Shown here: positions 43,363 through 52,004 of the stretch, piece by piece
How positions within the stretch are numbered: position 1 is the stretch's first letter
Layout: each line of letters opens with the position of its first letter
Origin: Ktedonosporobacter rubrisoli
GTDB taxonomy: Bacteria; Chloroflexota; Ktedonobacteria; Ktedonobacterales; Ktedonobacteraceae
Assembly: GCF_004208415.1 (NCBI RefSeq)
Contig: NZ_CP035758.1
Location: 1,922,001-1,986,000 of the forward strand
DNA length: 64,000 bases
Direction of reading: 5' to 3'
Translations under genes and position numbers: made by a program
Notes under the pieces: model-generated
The model's input: the letters and a program-made list of their open reading frames with translations, nothing else
Databases searched by the model: none
Told to the model about the DNA's origin: nothing

Positions 43363-44532
43363 ATGTTAAACGAAAAGCTTGCTTTACACACACCCGGTCC
43401 TACGCCCATCCCGCCCCAGGTAGCCGCCGCCATGGCCCGACCCATGATCAACCACCGCGGCGAAGCCTTTAGCGCTATCTATCGCGATGTCGCCGAAAAG
43501 CTGCAGCCAATCTTTCAGACGCGGGAACAGATATATGTTATCCCCGGCTCGGGGAGCAGCGGTTGGGAAACGGCTATGGTCAACTTTGTTCCGGTAGGCG
43601 CCAGGGTTCTCAATATCGTGATTGGCGATTTTGGCGAACGCTGGGTCAAAGCCAACAAGGCGCTCGGCTTTGAAGTGGCGCGCCTGGACTATGCTGCGGG
43701 CAGCAGCGCCAATCCTGCGGATGTTGCTGCTCTACTGGGGAAAGAGCAGGGCACAATTAAGGCCGTCTGCTTGCAGCAAAACGAGACGAGCACAGGCGTT
43801 TTCAATCCAGTACGTGAGATTGCGGCTGAAGCTGCCAAACACGGTGCGCTGGTTATCGTGGATGCTATTTCCAGCCTTGGCGCTTTCCCTTTTGCCATGG
43901 ATGAATGGGGCGTTGATATAGTATTCACAGGCTCGCAGAAGGCGCTTATGTGTCCTCCGGGCTTAATGCTCATTGCCGCAAGCCAGCGAGCCTGGAAGGC
44001 CGCCGAGCAGATTCGCAATCCACGTTTCTATCTCGATCTGCATGCCTATCGGCAGGGCTTCGAGCGCGCGCAGACCCCTTACACGCCGGCCTTATCCCTC
44101 TACTACGGCTTGCAAGCCGCCCTGGAAATGCTTCACGAGGAAGGCCTGGCCAATGTCCAGGAGCGCCATTACCTCATGGGCAAAATGTGTCGGGAAGCTA
44201 TCAAGACGACAGGACTTGAATTATTGCGTCAGGATGAGCAGTTTGCTTCTCCTACAGTTACCGCGGTCAAATTTACGCAGGGCATCGCTGCGCGCACCTT
44301 CCGCAGCACGGCTTCTAAAGTCTTCGGCGTCGTTCTGGCCGGTGGGCAGGGAGCTTTGAAGGAAACGATTTTCCGCATTGGCCACATGGGCTATATCACA
44401 CCTAATGATGTGCTGGTGGCTCTGGCCTCGGTCGAAAATACTCTGGCCTATCTCGGCTATCCGGTTGAAACTGGCAAGGCTGTGGGCGCAGCTCAGGCCG
44501 TCTGGCTTGAGCATGTACGCCAGGAGCGCTAA
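43363..44532 (+). CDS. alanine-glyoxylate-type aminotransferase (class V PLP enzyme)
   Basis: A 389-residue fold-type I aminotransferase of the AGT/serine-pyruvate group. N-terminal HTPGPTPIPP is diagnostic. The PLP phosphate loop is GSGSSGWE (62-69), Asp167 lies in VDAISS, and the Schiff-base Lys193 is in TGSQKALMCPPG. It would make glycine or convert serine, and so feed one-carbon metabolism. Control by the upstream ZTP riboswitch fits that role. CAGGAGGA lies 8-15 bases before the ATG. The exact donor and acceptor are not predictable. Confidence 0.92.
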   Translation: MLNEKLALHTPGPTPIPPQVAAAMARPMINHRGEAFSAIYRDVAEKLQPIFQTREQIYVIPGSGSSGWETAMVNFVPVGARVLNIVIGDFGERWVKANKALGFEVARLDYAAGSSANPADVAALLGKEQGTIKAVCLQQNETSTGVFNPVREIAAEAAKHGALVIVDAISSLGAFPFAMDEWGVDIVFTGSQKALMCPPGLMLIAASQRAWKAAEQIRNPRFYLDLHAYRQGFERAQTPYTPALSLYYGLQAALEMLHEEGLANVQERHYLMGKMCREAIKTTGLELLRQDEQFASPTVTAVKFTQGIAARTFRSTASKVFGVVLAGGQGALKETIFRIGHMGYITPNDVLVALASVENTLAYLGYPVETGKAVGAAQAVWLEHVRQER

Positions 44533-44677
44533 CCTGGCAAGCTGGTTTTAGCTGCAAGAAAAAGCGTAAGTTGCGGGAAAAGCCATACGGGGCCAGTGGA
44601 GAGCGGGCTGACCTACCTCAGCACACTACACTGGCTCCTTTTCCTTATATTTACGTAAGGTTAGCAACGGAAGCTAG

Positions 44678-46027
44678 TTACACCTGTGCTGCTACCGCTA
44701 TATCCCTTTCTGCAGCTTTGCGCCAAATCCAGCCGATACCTACAACCACCACACAGAGTATAGCCCCGATCAGCATAGCATTAGAAGGCCCTCCCAGGCT
44801 TGATAACCAGCCCATCAGCATATATCCCAGGGGAAGGCTACCGTCAAAAAAAAGCACCTGCACGCTGATCACGCGACCGTGTAAATGGCCTGGTGTGACC
44901 ATTTGCAGCATTGTCATAGCCTGTGAGGCAAAAATGCTCTCAGTCAGGCCGATGCCAGCAATGAGCACTAGTGAGAGAAGATAGAGATGTGAAATTGCAA
45001 ACGCGACTTCGAGTATTCCAAAGAGAAGCATACAGATCAGGAGACGGAGCGCCGTCGATTGCTGATTTCTCCAGGCCAGCCAGAGAGCGGCCAGCAGGGA
45101 ACCGATGCTAGCGGCAGCATCAAGGAAACCATAGCCCTTGACGCCCGAGTGTAGCACGTCTGTGGCGATCAGGGGAAGTACAACGTTAAAGTTCGAGCCA
45201 AAGAGCAATACCAGCCCGCCTACGATAATCGCTAATACCATGGCCGGCGTTTTCCAGACATAGTTCAAACCCTCGTGCAGGCTCTGCCATGTGCTTTGCT
45301 TCTCAGTATCTTCAGTTAGTTGTTCTGGCGTCTGGACGTAGAGATTCCGTGTCCTGATGAGGACAAGGGCCACAAGCACGGCAACAAAGCTGATGGCATT
45401 GAGCAGAAAAAGGCTAGTAACCCCACTGGCGGCGATAATCAAGCCTCCCAGGCCCGGGCCTACGATACGTGTTAGCGTGGCGATGGAGGAGTTCAAGGCT
45501 ATGGCATTGGGCAGGTCCTCGCGTCCTACCATCTCGATAATAAAGGCCCGCCGCGTTGGCAGGTCCAGGCAGCGGGTAAGTCCCAGGAGCAGGGCCAGGA
45601 TATAGAGGTGCCAGAGCTCTATGCGCCCGCTCGCGACAAGTGCCCAGAGCGCAAAGGCCTGCAGCATGGCGCCAGCTTGCGTGAGAAATAAGACCTGCCG
45701 CTTAGGCCAGCGATCGGCAAAAATGCCGCCAAAGATTGAGAAGAGCAGGATCGGCACGGCCTGTAGAGCGCCGACCAGGCCAAGCTGCCAGGCACTATGC
45801 GTCAGTTCAAGCACCAGCCAGACTTGCCCGATACTTTGCATCCAGGTGCCCAGCAGCGAAACCAGTTGCCCAAAACAATAAAGACGAAAATTGTATTGAC
45901 GTAATGAAGTAAAGGCGCGCCATAAACCTTTACCCGGTGGTCGTGGTGCGCCGATCGGAGGCACTTCTTTTTCCGCCTCACGCTCAGAGATGCTTTGTTC
46001 CCGAGAATGAGATGAGGACTTCTTCAT
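44678..46027 (-). CDS. MFS transporter (DHA3/EntS-like)
   Basis: A 449-residue transporter with a 40-residue polar N-terminus and 12 helices. The segments FRLYCFGQLVSLLGTWMQ, FGGIFADRWPKRQ and LPNAIALNSSIATLTRIVGP are typical of the MFS_3/EntS group (macrolide and siderophore exporters). The inner membrane is its location by family. The substrate is unknown. It converges on the aminotransferase gene with 145 bp between stops. Confidence 0.9.
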   Translation of the reverse strand: MKKSSSHSREQSISEREAEKEVPPIGAPRPPGKGLWRAFTSLRQYNFRLYCFGQLVSLLGTWMQSIGQVWLVLELTHSAWQLGLVGALQAVPILLFSIFGGIFADRWPKRQVLFLTQAGAMLQAFALWALVASGRIELWHLYILALLLGLTRCLDLPTRRAFIIEMVGREDLPNAIALNSSIATLTRIVGPGLGGLIIAASGVTSLFLLNAISFVAVLVALVLIRTRNLYVQTPEQLTEDTEKQSTWQSLHEGLNYVWKTPAMVLAIIVGGLVLLFGSNFNVVLPLIATDVLHSGVKGYGFLDAAASIGSLLAALWLAWRNQQSTALRLLICMLLFGILEVAFAISHLYLLSLVLIAGIGLTESIFASQAMTMLQMVTPGHLHGRVISVQVLFFDGSLPLGYMLMGWLSSLGGPSNAMLIGAILCVVVVGIGWIWRKAAERDIAVAAQV

Positions 46028-46422
46028 ATAGATATTCCCTTCTTCAATAAATACTCGTATAATTGCAATCCATTAAGCTCTTTGGAGTGAGCGAAGAGGC
46101 AAGTTATGCCAATATCTTGCATGCTAGAACTGCAGGCATCGAGTATACAGAAGGATGTGGGAAAAAACACCGTGCAAAAGAACGATGTGGAGTCTTGACA
46201 AGAGTGCTACAATTATATTGAGAAAAAAGACCTTTCCCCTGGGGTGCTGCAAAGTAAATTTCACTATTTATCAAATCAAAGAGTACTTCCCTGGCTGAGA
46301 CGGTTCCCAAGGCAACACATTGCCTGCTGCTGCCCACGTATGGGAGGTTCTGCTCAGCGGCCACAATGAGCAGAACCCTGGAAATCGCTTTCCACATTGG
46401 GACTGTTAGTCCCTAATCCCGT
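46028..46422. other. gap between the MFS and imine-reductase-like genes
   Basis: About 395 bp with a hairpin (46346-46377) and probably the promoter of the MFS gene. No gene is recognised. Confidence 0.5.
46346..46377 (-). terminator. hairpin downstream of the imine-reductase-like gene
   Basis: GGTTCTGCTCA (46346-46356) and TGAGCAGAACC (46367-46377) are perfect 11-bp arms with a 10-base loop, 45 bp after the stop on the reverse strand. No U-tract follows. Confidence 0.5.
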
Positions 46423-47328
46423 TTACCTCAGCGCTTCAGCTCCCTTTACATAATCGAACAGGCGTGAGATGCTATCGCCGCCATGGCCCCCGGCGATAGC
46501 GCGATCTGCAAGAGCTTTAACTGCTTTGAGAAGGCTCACATCGAGACCACGAGCCTGGCTGGCCTCGATGATATGCGCGATGCCTTCAGCTTCCATACGC
46601 AAGTTGTCTTGCTCGCCAGAGTGCTGAGCATTGTCGATATTATTGGCAAGCGTAACCATGATACTGGATAGAATGGAAGTAAAAGCGTTTGCGTATGGGA
46701 GAAAGGCTGCGGCTGGAACGTTCTCTGAGTTGACAAGAGCGAAAGCGTGGACGATACTTGCCATGCTGGAATAGAAGATGTCAAGCAAGGCCAGATCGTA
46801 AAGAGCGGCAAGGCCAGGGTTAGCGCCGAGATAGGCGGAATTGCCGCCAAGGGCTTTTAGCGTCGTCTGATGGGCCTCGAAGAGAGCCTGAGGTCCACTG
46901 TAGAAGATGAGCGCTTCGGGCTCTCCAATGACCACGGTCGGAACCAAAATGGCACCATCCAGGTAATTGATGTTATGCTCGGCTGCCCATGCAGCGGCCT
47001 CGCGCGCACGTTCTGGCGTATCTGAGGTGAGGTTTACAAGAGTTCTGCCCGTTAGGCTGCTAGCAGAGGTGGCGAAGATTTCGTACATAGCTTTGTAGTC
47101 TACCAGGCAGACAACTACAAGCTGACTGGCTGCTACTGCCTCTGCAGCAGTGGAGGCGCGCAAGGCTCCACGGGCCACCAGAGCATCAGCCTTCTGCGGC
47201 GATCTATTCCAGACGGTTGTAGGATAGCCTTTGTTAAGAAAGGCTCCCGCCAGGGCCTGACCCATGGCGCCAAGGCCGATGACTGTAACCGATGGAAGTT
47301 TCTCATTTGTGTTCTCATAGCTGTTCAT
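46423..47328 (-). CDS. imine-reductase-like NADPH-dependent oxidoreductase (beta-HAD superfamily)
   Basis: A 301-residue enzyme with an N-terminal Rossmann domain (VIGLGAMGQALA, VWNRSPQKA, with Arg suggesting NADPH) and the LVNLTSDTPERA segment. After the interdomain helix it reads GLAALYDLALLDIFY. In 3-hydroxyisobutyrate dehydrogenases a catalytic Lys sits at this place. In imine reductases it is Asp or Tyr, and here it is Asp (ALYD). The DTPER loop and helix also fit imine reductases. The ATG at 47328 follows AGAGGAGC. It may reduce cyclic imines or an unknown ketone/imine. The gene is alone on its strand. Confidence 0.82.
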   Translation of the reverse strand: MNSYENTNEKLPSVTVIGLGAMGQALAGAFLNKGYPTTVWNRSPQKADALVARGALRASTAAEAVAASQLVVVCLVDYKAMYEIFATSASSLTGRTLVNLTSDTPERAREAAAWAAEHNINYLDGAILVPTVVIGEPEALIFYSGPQALFEAHQTTLKALGGNSAYLGANPGLAALYDLALLDIFYSSMASIVHAFALVNSENVPAAAFLPYANAFTSILSSIMVTLANNIDNAQHSGEQDNLRMEAEGIAHIIEASQARGLDVSLLKAVKALADRAIAGGHGGDSISRLFDYVKGAEALR

Positions 47329-47512
47329 ATACAATGCTCCTCTTAATTGGTTTGTTTGAACGATCCTTGCCACGGTTGAAGCCTTGACCCCATTACTGCA
47401 GGCGCAGTATGATATGCTGTGGCGAGGAAGGAAACATAAGTAAACTTTCTCTATATCGTTAGTCTAAAGCCTCTGCGTGACCTGAGCGTGAAAAAGAACG
47501 TGAAAAAATAGT

Positions 47513-49801
47513 ATGAGCCAGTTATACCTCTCTCTACTTGGTTCCCCTGAGATCCGCCATCGAAAGCAAGAGCAGGATCAGGTGCTAAAACTGCCGACGC
47601 GCAAAGTATTAGCTTTGCTGATCTACTTGGCGCTTGAAGGTGGTATGCATCCGCGCGAGAAGCTGATCGCCCTCCTCTGGCCAGATTCTGACGAGGCCCA
47701 GGGGCGAACGATTCTGCGCCGCACCCTGGCTCTGCTTCGTGAGGTACTTGAGGAGACGGCTGTTGCGCCTCTCGAAACTCACCTCATAGTGCAGCGCAAT
47801 GCCCTCGGCGTGCGCCAAAGCTCCTCTCTTGAGAGTGATGTGTATGTGTTGAATGCAGCTTTTGCCAGTATCAGGGCGCGACCTATTGTGGACAAGCTAC
47901 AGGGCGAGGAGCGCCGGGCGCTGATGACGCAGGTGCAGGAGGCGTTACAACTGGTCAGAGGAACCTTTTTAGAGGATTTTACTTTGCCCGACGCGCCAGC
48001 ATTTGAGACCTGGATGAGCACGCAACGCGAGGCAATTCGGCGTCGTTTGAATGTTCTCTCGGATCTCCTCTCTACCTGGCAAATGGAGGCGGGCGAACTG
48101 ACTGCTGCCATCGCTACAGCAACGCGCTGGGTTGAGACTGACCCCAGCAATGAGGAGGCGGCTCGACGCTTGATGCAGTTGTTTTTCAGCATAGGGAAAC
48201 GTGACGAGGCCTTGTATGTCTACGAAACAACGCGCGCCTGGCTGAGGCGTGAACTCGACGTTGAGCCTGCGCCAGAAACATTGGCTCTGGCCGAGCGCTT
48301 GCGTAGAGAGCCGCTGGCACCCCAGAGAGCCCAAAGGCAACAGGTCGGCGCGCTCCAGCTTGACGGCCTACTGATAGGGCGCGCGGAGGAATATGCAAGC
48401 CTGGTTGAGCGCTATCACCGCGTTCAACAAGAGGGACTCCAACTGATGCTGATTGAAGGAGAGGCGGGCATTGGCAAGACACGGCTAGTGACAGACTTTC
48501 TAGGATGGGCTAGCGCGCAGGGAGCTGATGTGCTGCAGGGGCGAGCGGCAGTATCAGTAAGCAATAATCGTCTACCATATCAACTACTGATAGATGCTCT
48601 CCGCAGGCGCATGGAGCGTGAGAACGCGCCTGAAGATTTACTCAGCGATATATGGCTTAGCGAACTAGCGCGCATCTTACCTGAGTTGCGCGAGCGCTAT
48701 CCAGACCTGGCTGTTCCCGTCGTAGATGAGCTTGTGGGGCAGGCCCAGCTCTTTGAGGCTGTGGCCCGTTTGGGCCAGGCATGGGCGGCGCGGCGTCCAC
48801 TTGTTATCTTTTTTGATGATCTGCAGTGGACGGATATGGCTTCCCGCGATCTGCTCACCTATGTTCTGCAGCAATGGCGAGAAAAACAGCTTCCCATTCT
48901 ACTTATTGCCAATGTTCGTACAGATCTGCATTCCACGCAAGCCGATTGGCAGGAGTGGCTCTTCCATCTCAAGTATGCTCTGCCAACACTAACCATGCCA
49001 CTGGCTGGACTTCGCTTTGAGGATATCGCCAGGTGGGTACAGTATCTGGAAGGACGCACCGCGCGACAAGAAAAGGAGGCGCCAGCAGGAAAAGTTCTTG
49101 CTACCTCTATAACTGCTGCCCCCTTTGTGCACTGGCTTTTTAGCAAGACGCGAGGCCAACCACTATACATTACAGAGATATTGAGGGTATTGCTTGAACG
49201 AGAGATGTTGAGAGCGCTGCCCCGCTCGGATGGAACGTGGGCTATCGATACTGCTTCTATAACGCTCTCGGATATTGCGCAATGGCAACATGTCTTGCCG
49301 GAGAAAATACACGATATCATCAGTATGCGCCTGGTGCGCCTCTCTCCAACTGCCAAAATCCTGCTCAGCGCGGCGGCGGAGCTTTGCAGCGACTTTACCT
49401 TTGAGTTACTCTATCAGGTAGCAGAGCTATCGAGCAACGATGCTCTGCTTGCCCTCGATGAGCTCATCAGTCATCGTTTGCTCATCGAACAAATCGATTC
49501 CGCCTCTGAAGAGGAGGCAGTCACATACGTTTTCCCTCATGCTACCCTGCGTGAGGTAGTCTACATTGAGACAAGTGAGAGCCGGAGACGTGTTTTGCAT
49601 GGCCGAGCATTAGACCACCTTCAGGATACGGGCATCCCGGCAGCCTTTCTTGCATACTATGCACAAGGCTCTGGACGCTCTCACCAGGAAGTGGCTCACT
49701 GGTATCAGAAGGCAGGCGATGAGGCAAGGCAGGTCTTTGCAATACAGCAGTCACGCTTCTATTGTGAGCAAGCACGAAGTTTACTGGCTAAAGCCCCTTA
49801 A
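47513..49801 (+). CDS. BTAD/AAA-ATPase transcriptional activator (SARP-like)
   Basis: A 762-residue regulator. An N-terminal winged helix (about 1-95, RKVLALLIYLALEGG, LIALLWPD) is followed by a bacterial transcriptional activation domain of helical repeats (about 110-270, ETWMSTQREAIRRR). The AAA/STAND ATPase follows, with Walker A GEAGIGKT (316-323) and Walker B FFDDLQWTD (435-436). Related proteins usually continue with long TPR arrays. Here the frame stops soon after QSRFYCEQARSLLAKAP, so the C-terminus may be truncated. In-frame text after the stop (49802-49912) also looks protein-like. It is probably a large cytoplasmic ATP-dependent regulator. Confidence 0.87.
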   Translation: MSQLYLSLLGSPEIRHRKQEQDQVLKLPTRKVLALLIYLALEGGMHPREKLIALLWPDSDEAQGRTILRRTLALLREVLEETAVAPLETHLIVQRNALGVRQSSSLESDVYVLNAAFASIRARPIVDKLQGEERRALMTQVQEALQLVRGTFLEDFTLPDAPAFETWMSTQREAIRRRLNVLSDLLSTWQMEAGELTAAIATATRWVETDPSNEEAARRLMQLFFSIGKRDEALYVYETTRAWLRRELDVEPAPETLALAERLRREPLAPQRAQRQQVGALQLDGLLIGRAEEYASLVERYHRVQQEGLQLMLIEGEAGIGKTRLVTDFLGWASAQGADVLQGRAAVSVSNNRLPYQLLIDALRRRMERENAPEDLLSDIWLSELARILPELRERYPDLAVPVVDELVGQAQLFEAVARLGQAWAARRPLVIFFDDLQWTDMASRDLLTYVLQQWREKQLPILLIANVRTDLHSTQADWQEWLFHLKYALPTLTMPLAGLRFEDIARWVQYLEGRTARQEKEAPAGKVLATSITAAPFVHWLFSKTRGQPLYITEILRVLLEREMLRALPRSDGTWAIDTASITLSDIAQWQHVLPEKIHDIISMRLVRLSPTAKILLSAAAELCSDFTFELLYQVAELSSNDALLALDELISHRLLIEQIDSASEEEAVTYVFPHATLREVVYIETSESRRRVLHGRALDHLQDTGIPAAFLAYYAQGSGRSHQEVAHWYQKAGDEARQVFAIQQSRFYCEQARSLLAKAP

Positions 49802-49916
49802 CCCGAGGTTCAGGCAAAGATCAAGCGCGAAGGGCCAGCTATTATTACAATGCTGCGGGAAAGAGAGAAAAGCAGCCTTCAGGAAATTGCTGTTGGCATT
49901 GGAACGAAATAACCAG

Positions 49917-50360
49917 TTACAGATTTGGCTCTAGTTTCTTCAACTTGTGCCGCTCAAAATAGCCTTTGCCTTCTATTTGCATAATATCCTCGCAGCGCTC
50001 AACAAACAACGGGAAAGCCTTTTGTGGGTCCATATAGGCGGCGGCTCCTGCTTCGTAGAGGGCGCGCTCTTCTTTAAGGGCTTCTAGCGCCTGGCGGAAG
50101 AGGCGCCAACTGTCTCCATAATGGTAGACACCCTCAAGGGCAAGGGCAATTGAGACCAGCATACTTAAAATTGTTGGCACTAATTTAGGGATATCGGCAA
50201 TATTGAGGAGCACTGGCACTACCAGAGCGCCGATGGTACTGAAAAGTAGTAGGCTTTGATGCCACCGTTTGTTGTATATCGCCTGCTGAGAGTAGTAGTC
50301 ATATTGCTGTTGCCACCGTCCTTTGAGGTATTGTTCTGCGTTATTCGTGAGTGGTTGCAT
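49917..50360 (-). CDS. DUF4231 family membrane protein
   Basis: A 147-residue protein with two central hydrophobic helices (about 36-54 and 60-80). The flanking segments YLKGRWQQQYDYYSQQA and FRQALEALKEERALYEAGA fit DUF4231 (a SLATT-like group of two-helix membrane proteins). SLATT-type proteins are thought to act as membrane effectors or sensors in conflict systems. Here no nucleotide-cyclase or CBASS partner is adjacent. The gene is convergent with the BTAD regulator. Confidence 0.8.
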   Translation of the reverse strand: MQPLTNNAEQYLKGRWQQQYDYYSQQAIYNKRWHQSLLLFSTIGALVVPVLLNIADIPKLVPTILSMLVSIALALEGVYHYGDSWRLFRQALEALKEERALYEAGAAAYMDPQKAFPLFVERCEDIMQIEGKGYFERHKLKKLEPNL

Positions 50361-50747
50361 TGTGCTCTCCTCTCATATATCTATGCCTGGCTTGAGAATT
50401 GCTAAGTGTTTCTGGCTTGCTATCAGTTTCAGCCCTCTAAAGGGTATAACGAGCCAGGAGGGCAAAATGCAAAAAATATCTGATTTCTATATATTTTGAT
50501 TAATGCCTGACGCCTGGTACCCTTTGCCTCTTGCGTTGGTGTGCCACAAACTATAAAATCCTTCCTGAACAATAATAAGAGAGATAGAGGAAAGTTATGC
50601 AGAAAGAGGGATATCTCCGTGAGCACAAATGGAATAAGGGGATATGGCGTGATTCTCTACTCTATGCGATCATCGAGCGCGATTGGCAAGCAGGGAAAAC
50701 CAGTTCTCCCCTGTTTCCTTAATAATCTTCGCGGAGCCTTGAGAGAT
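50361..50747. other. gap between DUF4231 and LysR genes
   Basis: About 390 bp, AT-rich, with only short unsupported frames. Confidence 0.45.
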
Positions 50748-51653
50748 TCACCTGCTATCAAGACAATAGTGTCGCGCCTCTTCTCGAAAGAAACGAAGCC
50801 ATACTTTGACGGCAGTTGGTAAGGAGGAAACAGTTGTATAATGCATAAGCAGACTTTCGCGGTGAAATTGAGGTATCTGTTGAGCATGGAGCTCTACCAA
50901 TCTGCCTGTTTTCACCTCTTGTTCAACCATGGCTCGTGTCAAGAGCGCGACGCCTTGCCCGCTCATGAGTAAGTCGTAGGCAGTTTGAGGAGGAACCTCA
51001 ATAGTTGATGATGGTGCAGCGGAGAGTAGATGTGATTGCCAGCGTTTCACCTCGACATTCCAATCGATGAGAAAGAAGGGCTGGCCCTGGCTTACGATTT
51101 CCGCGAGCGTGATATGCTCTGCTTGGGCGAGGGGATGCTCGGGATACGTTACCAATATCAAAGGTTCTTTCAGGCTTAGGAGTGGAGAGAGCTCAGGATG
51201 AAAGAAGGGTCCAACCACGAAGCCAAGGTGAACATAATGTTCATAGAGCATTTCGCAGATTTCTTGTGTATGGCCGGTATGAATCGCTACATCAATATGT
51301 GGATGGTCGTGATAGAAGCGGGCAAGCGCTGTGGCAAAAAAACCTGCGGCCAGAGAAGGTAAAGTTGCGATTCTCAGTTGTCCTCTTTCTCCCTCGTGGG
51401 TTCGCCGAGCTACGTCTATTCCTGTCGTCATTGCGCGAAGCGCTGTTTGAGTATAGGGAAGAAAGCTTTGTCCAAGTTCTGTCAAAGAGAGGTGGCGGCC
51501 GTTTCGCTGGAATAGTGCTCCTCCAACCTCCTGCTCAAGTGCGCGAATCCGCAAGCTGATGGTTGGTTGGGAAACCCCCAATTTGCGAGCAGCTTTGCTG
51601 AAACTGCTATATAAAACGATTTGATCAAAGGCTTGCAGTTGATGAAGGTCCAT
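50748..51653 (-). CDS. LysR family transcriptional regulator
   Basis: A 301-residue LysR-type protein. The N-terminal helix-turn-helix is MDLHQLQAFDQIVLYSSFSKA, QPTISLRIRALE, followed by a linker helix and effector domain (LRIATLPSLAAGFF, PLILVTYPEHPLA). An extended -10 element (TGCTATACT, 51697-51705 on the reverse strand) lies about 45 bp upstream. No divergent target is next to it. The erythromycin esterase-like gene 350 bp upstream on the same strand is the nearest neighbour. Confidence 0.9.
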   Translation of the reverse strand: MDLHQLQAFDQIVLYSSFSKAARKLGVSQPTISLRIRALEQEVGGALFQRNGRHLSLTELGQSFLPYTQTALRAMTTGIDVARRTHEGERGQLRIATLPSLAAGFFATALARFYHDHPHIDVAIHTGHTQEICEMLYEHYVHLGFVVGPFFHPELSPLLSLKEPLILVTYPEHPLAQAEHITLAEIVSQGQPFFLIDWNVEVKRWQSHLLSAAPSSTIEVPPQTAYDLLMSGQGVALLTRAMVEQEVKTGRLVELHAQQIPQFHRESLLMHYTTVSSLPTAVKVWLRFFREEARHYCLDSR

Positions 51654-52004
51654 AGGCTGTTAAGGTCTCCCTTCCGATAAAGAAAGCTTATCAAAAGTAT
51701 AGCAGATATTGTCTTATTTTATAACAATGATGTCGTGCTATGGAGAGTTTTTTGAGAACGAGGGATACAGGCTGCCCCTATAATTAGGGAAAGCTACGTG
51801 TGCATAGCGAAGCAGGGATTAAAGCGAGCAGCCAGAGCTGTAAAGGCCGGTATATCAATAATGAAGCGCCTTTCTGGCTTTTCCGCAAAAGCCTTCTAAT
51901 AGTCTTGCACCAGGTTTATGCTGTGCCAATACTTATTAGTTGATCTTTTGTTAGGAATATGTTGCTTAGAGATTCCGGAGATCCAGGAATCTTAGACGAC
52001 GTAT
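51654..52004. other. gap upstream of the LysR gene
   Basis: About 350 bp that holds the LysR promoter (extended -10 at 51697-51705, reverse strand). No gene is seen. Confidence 0.5.
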
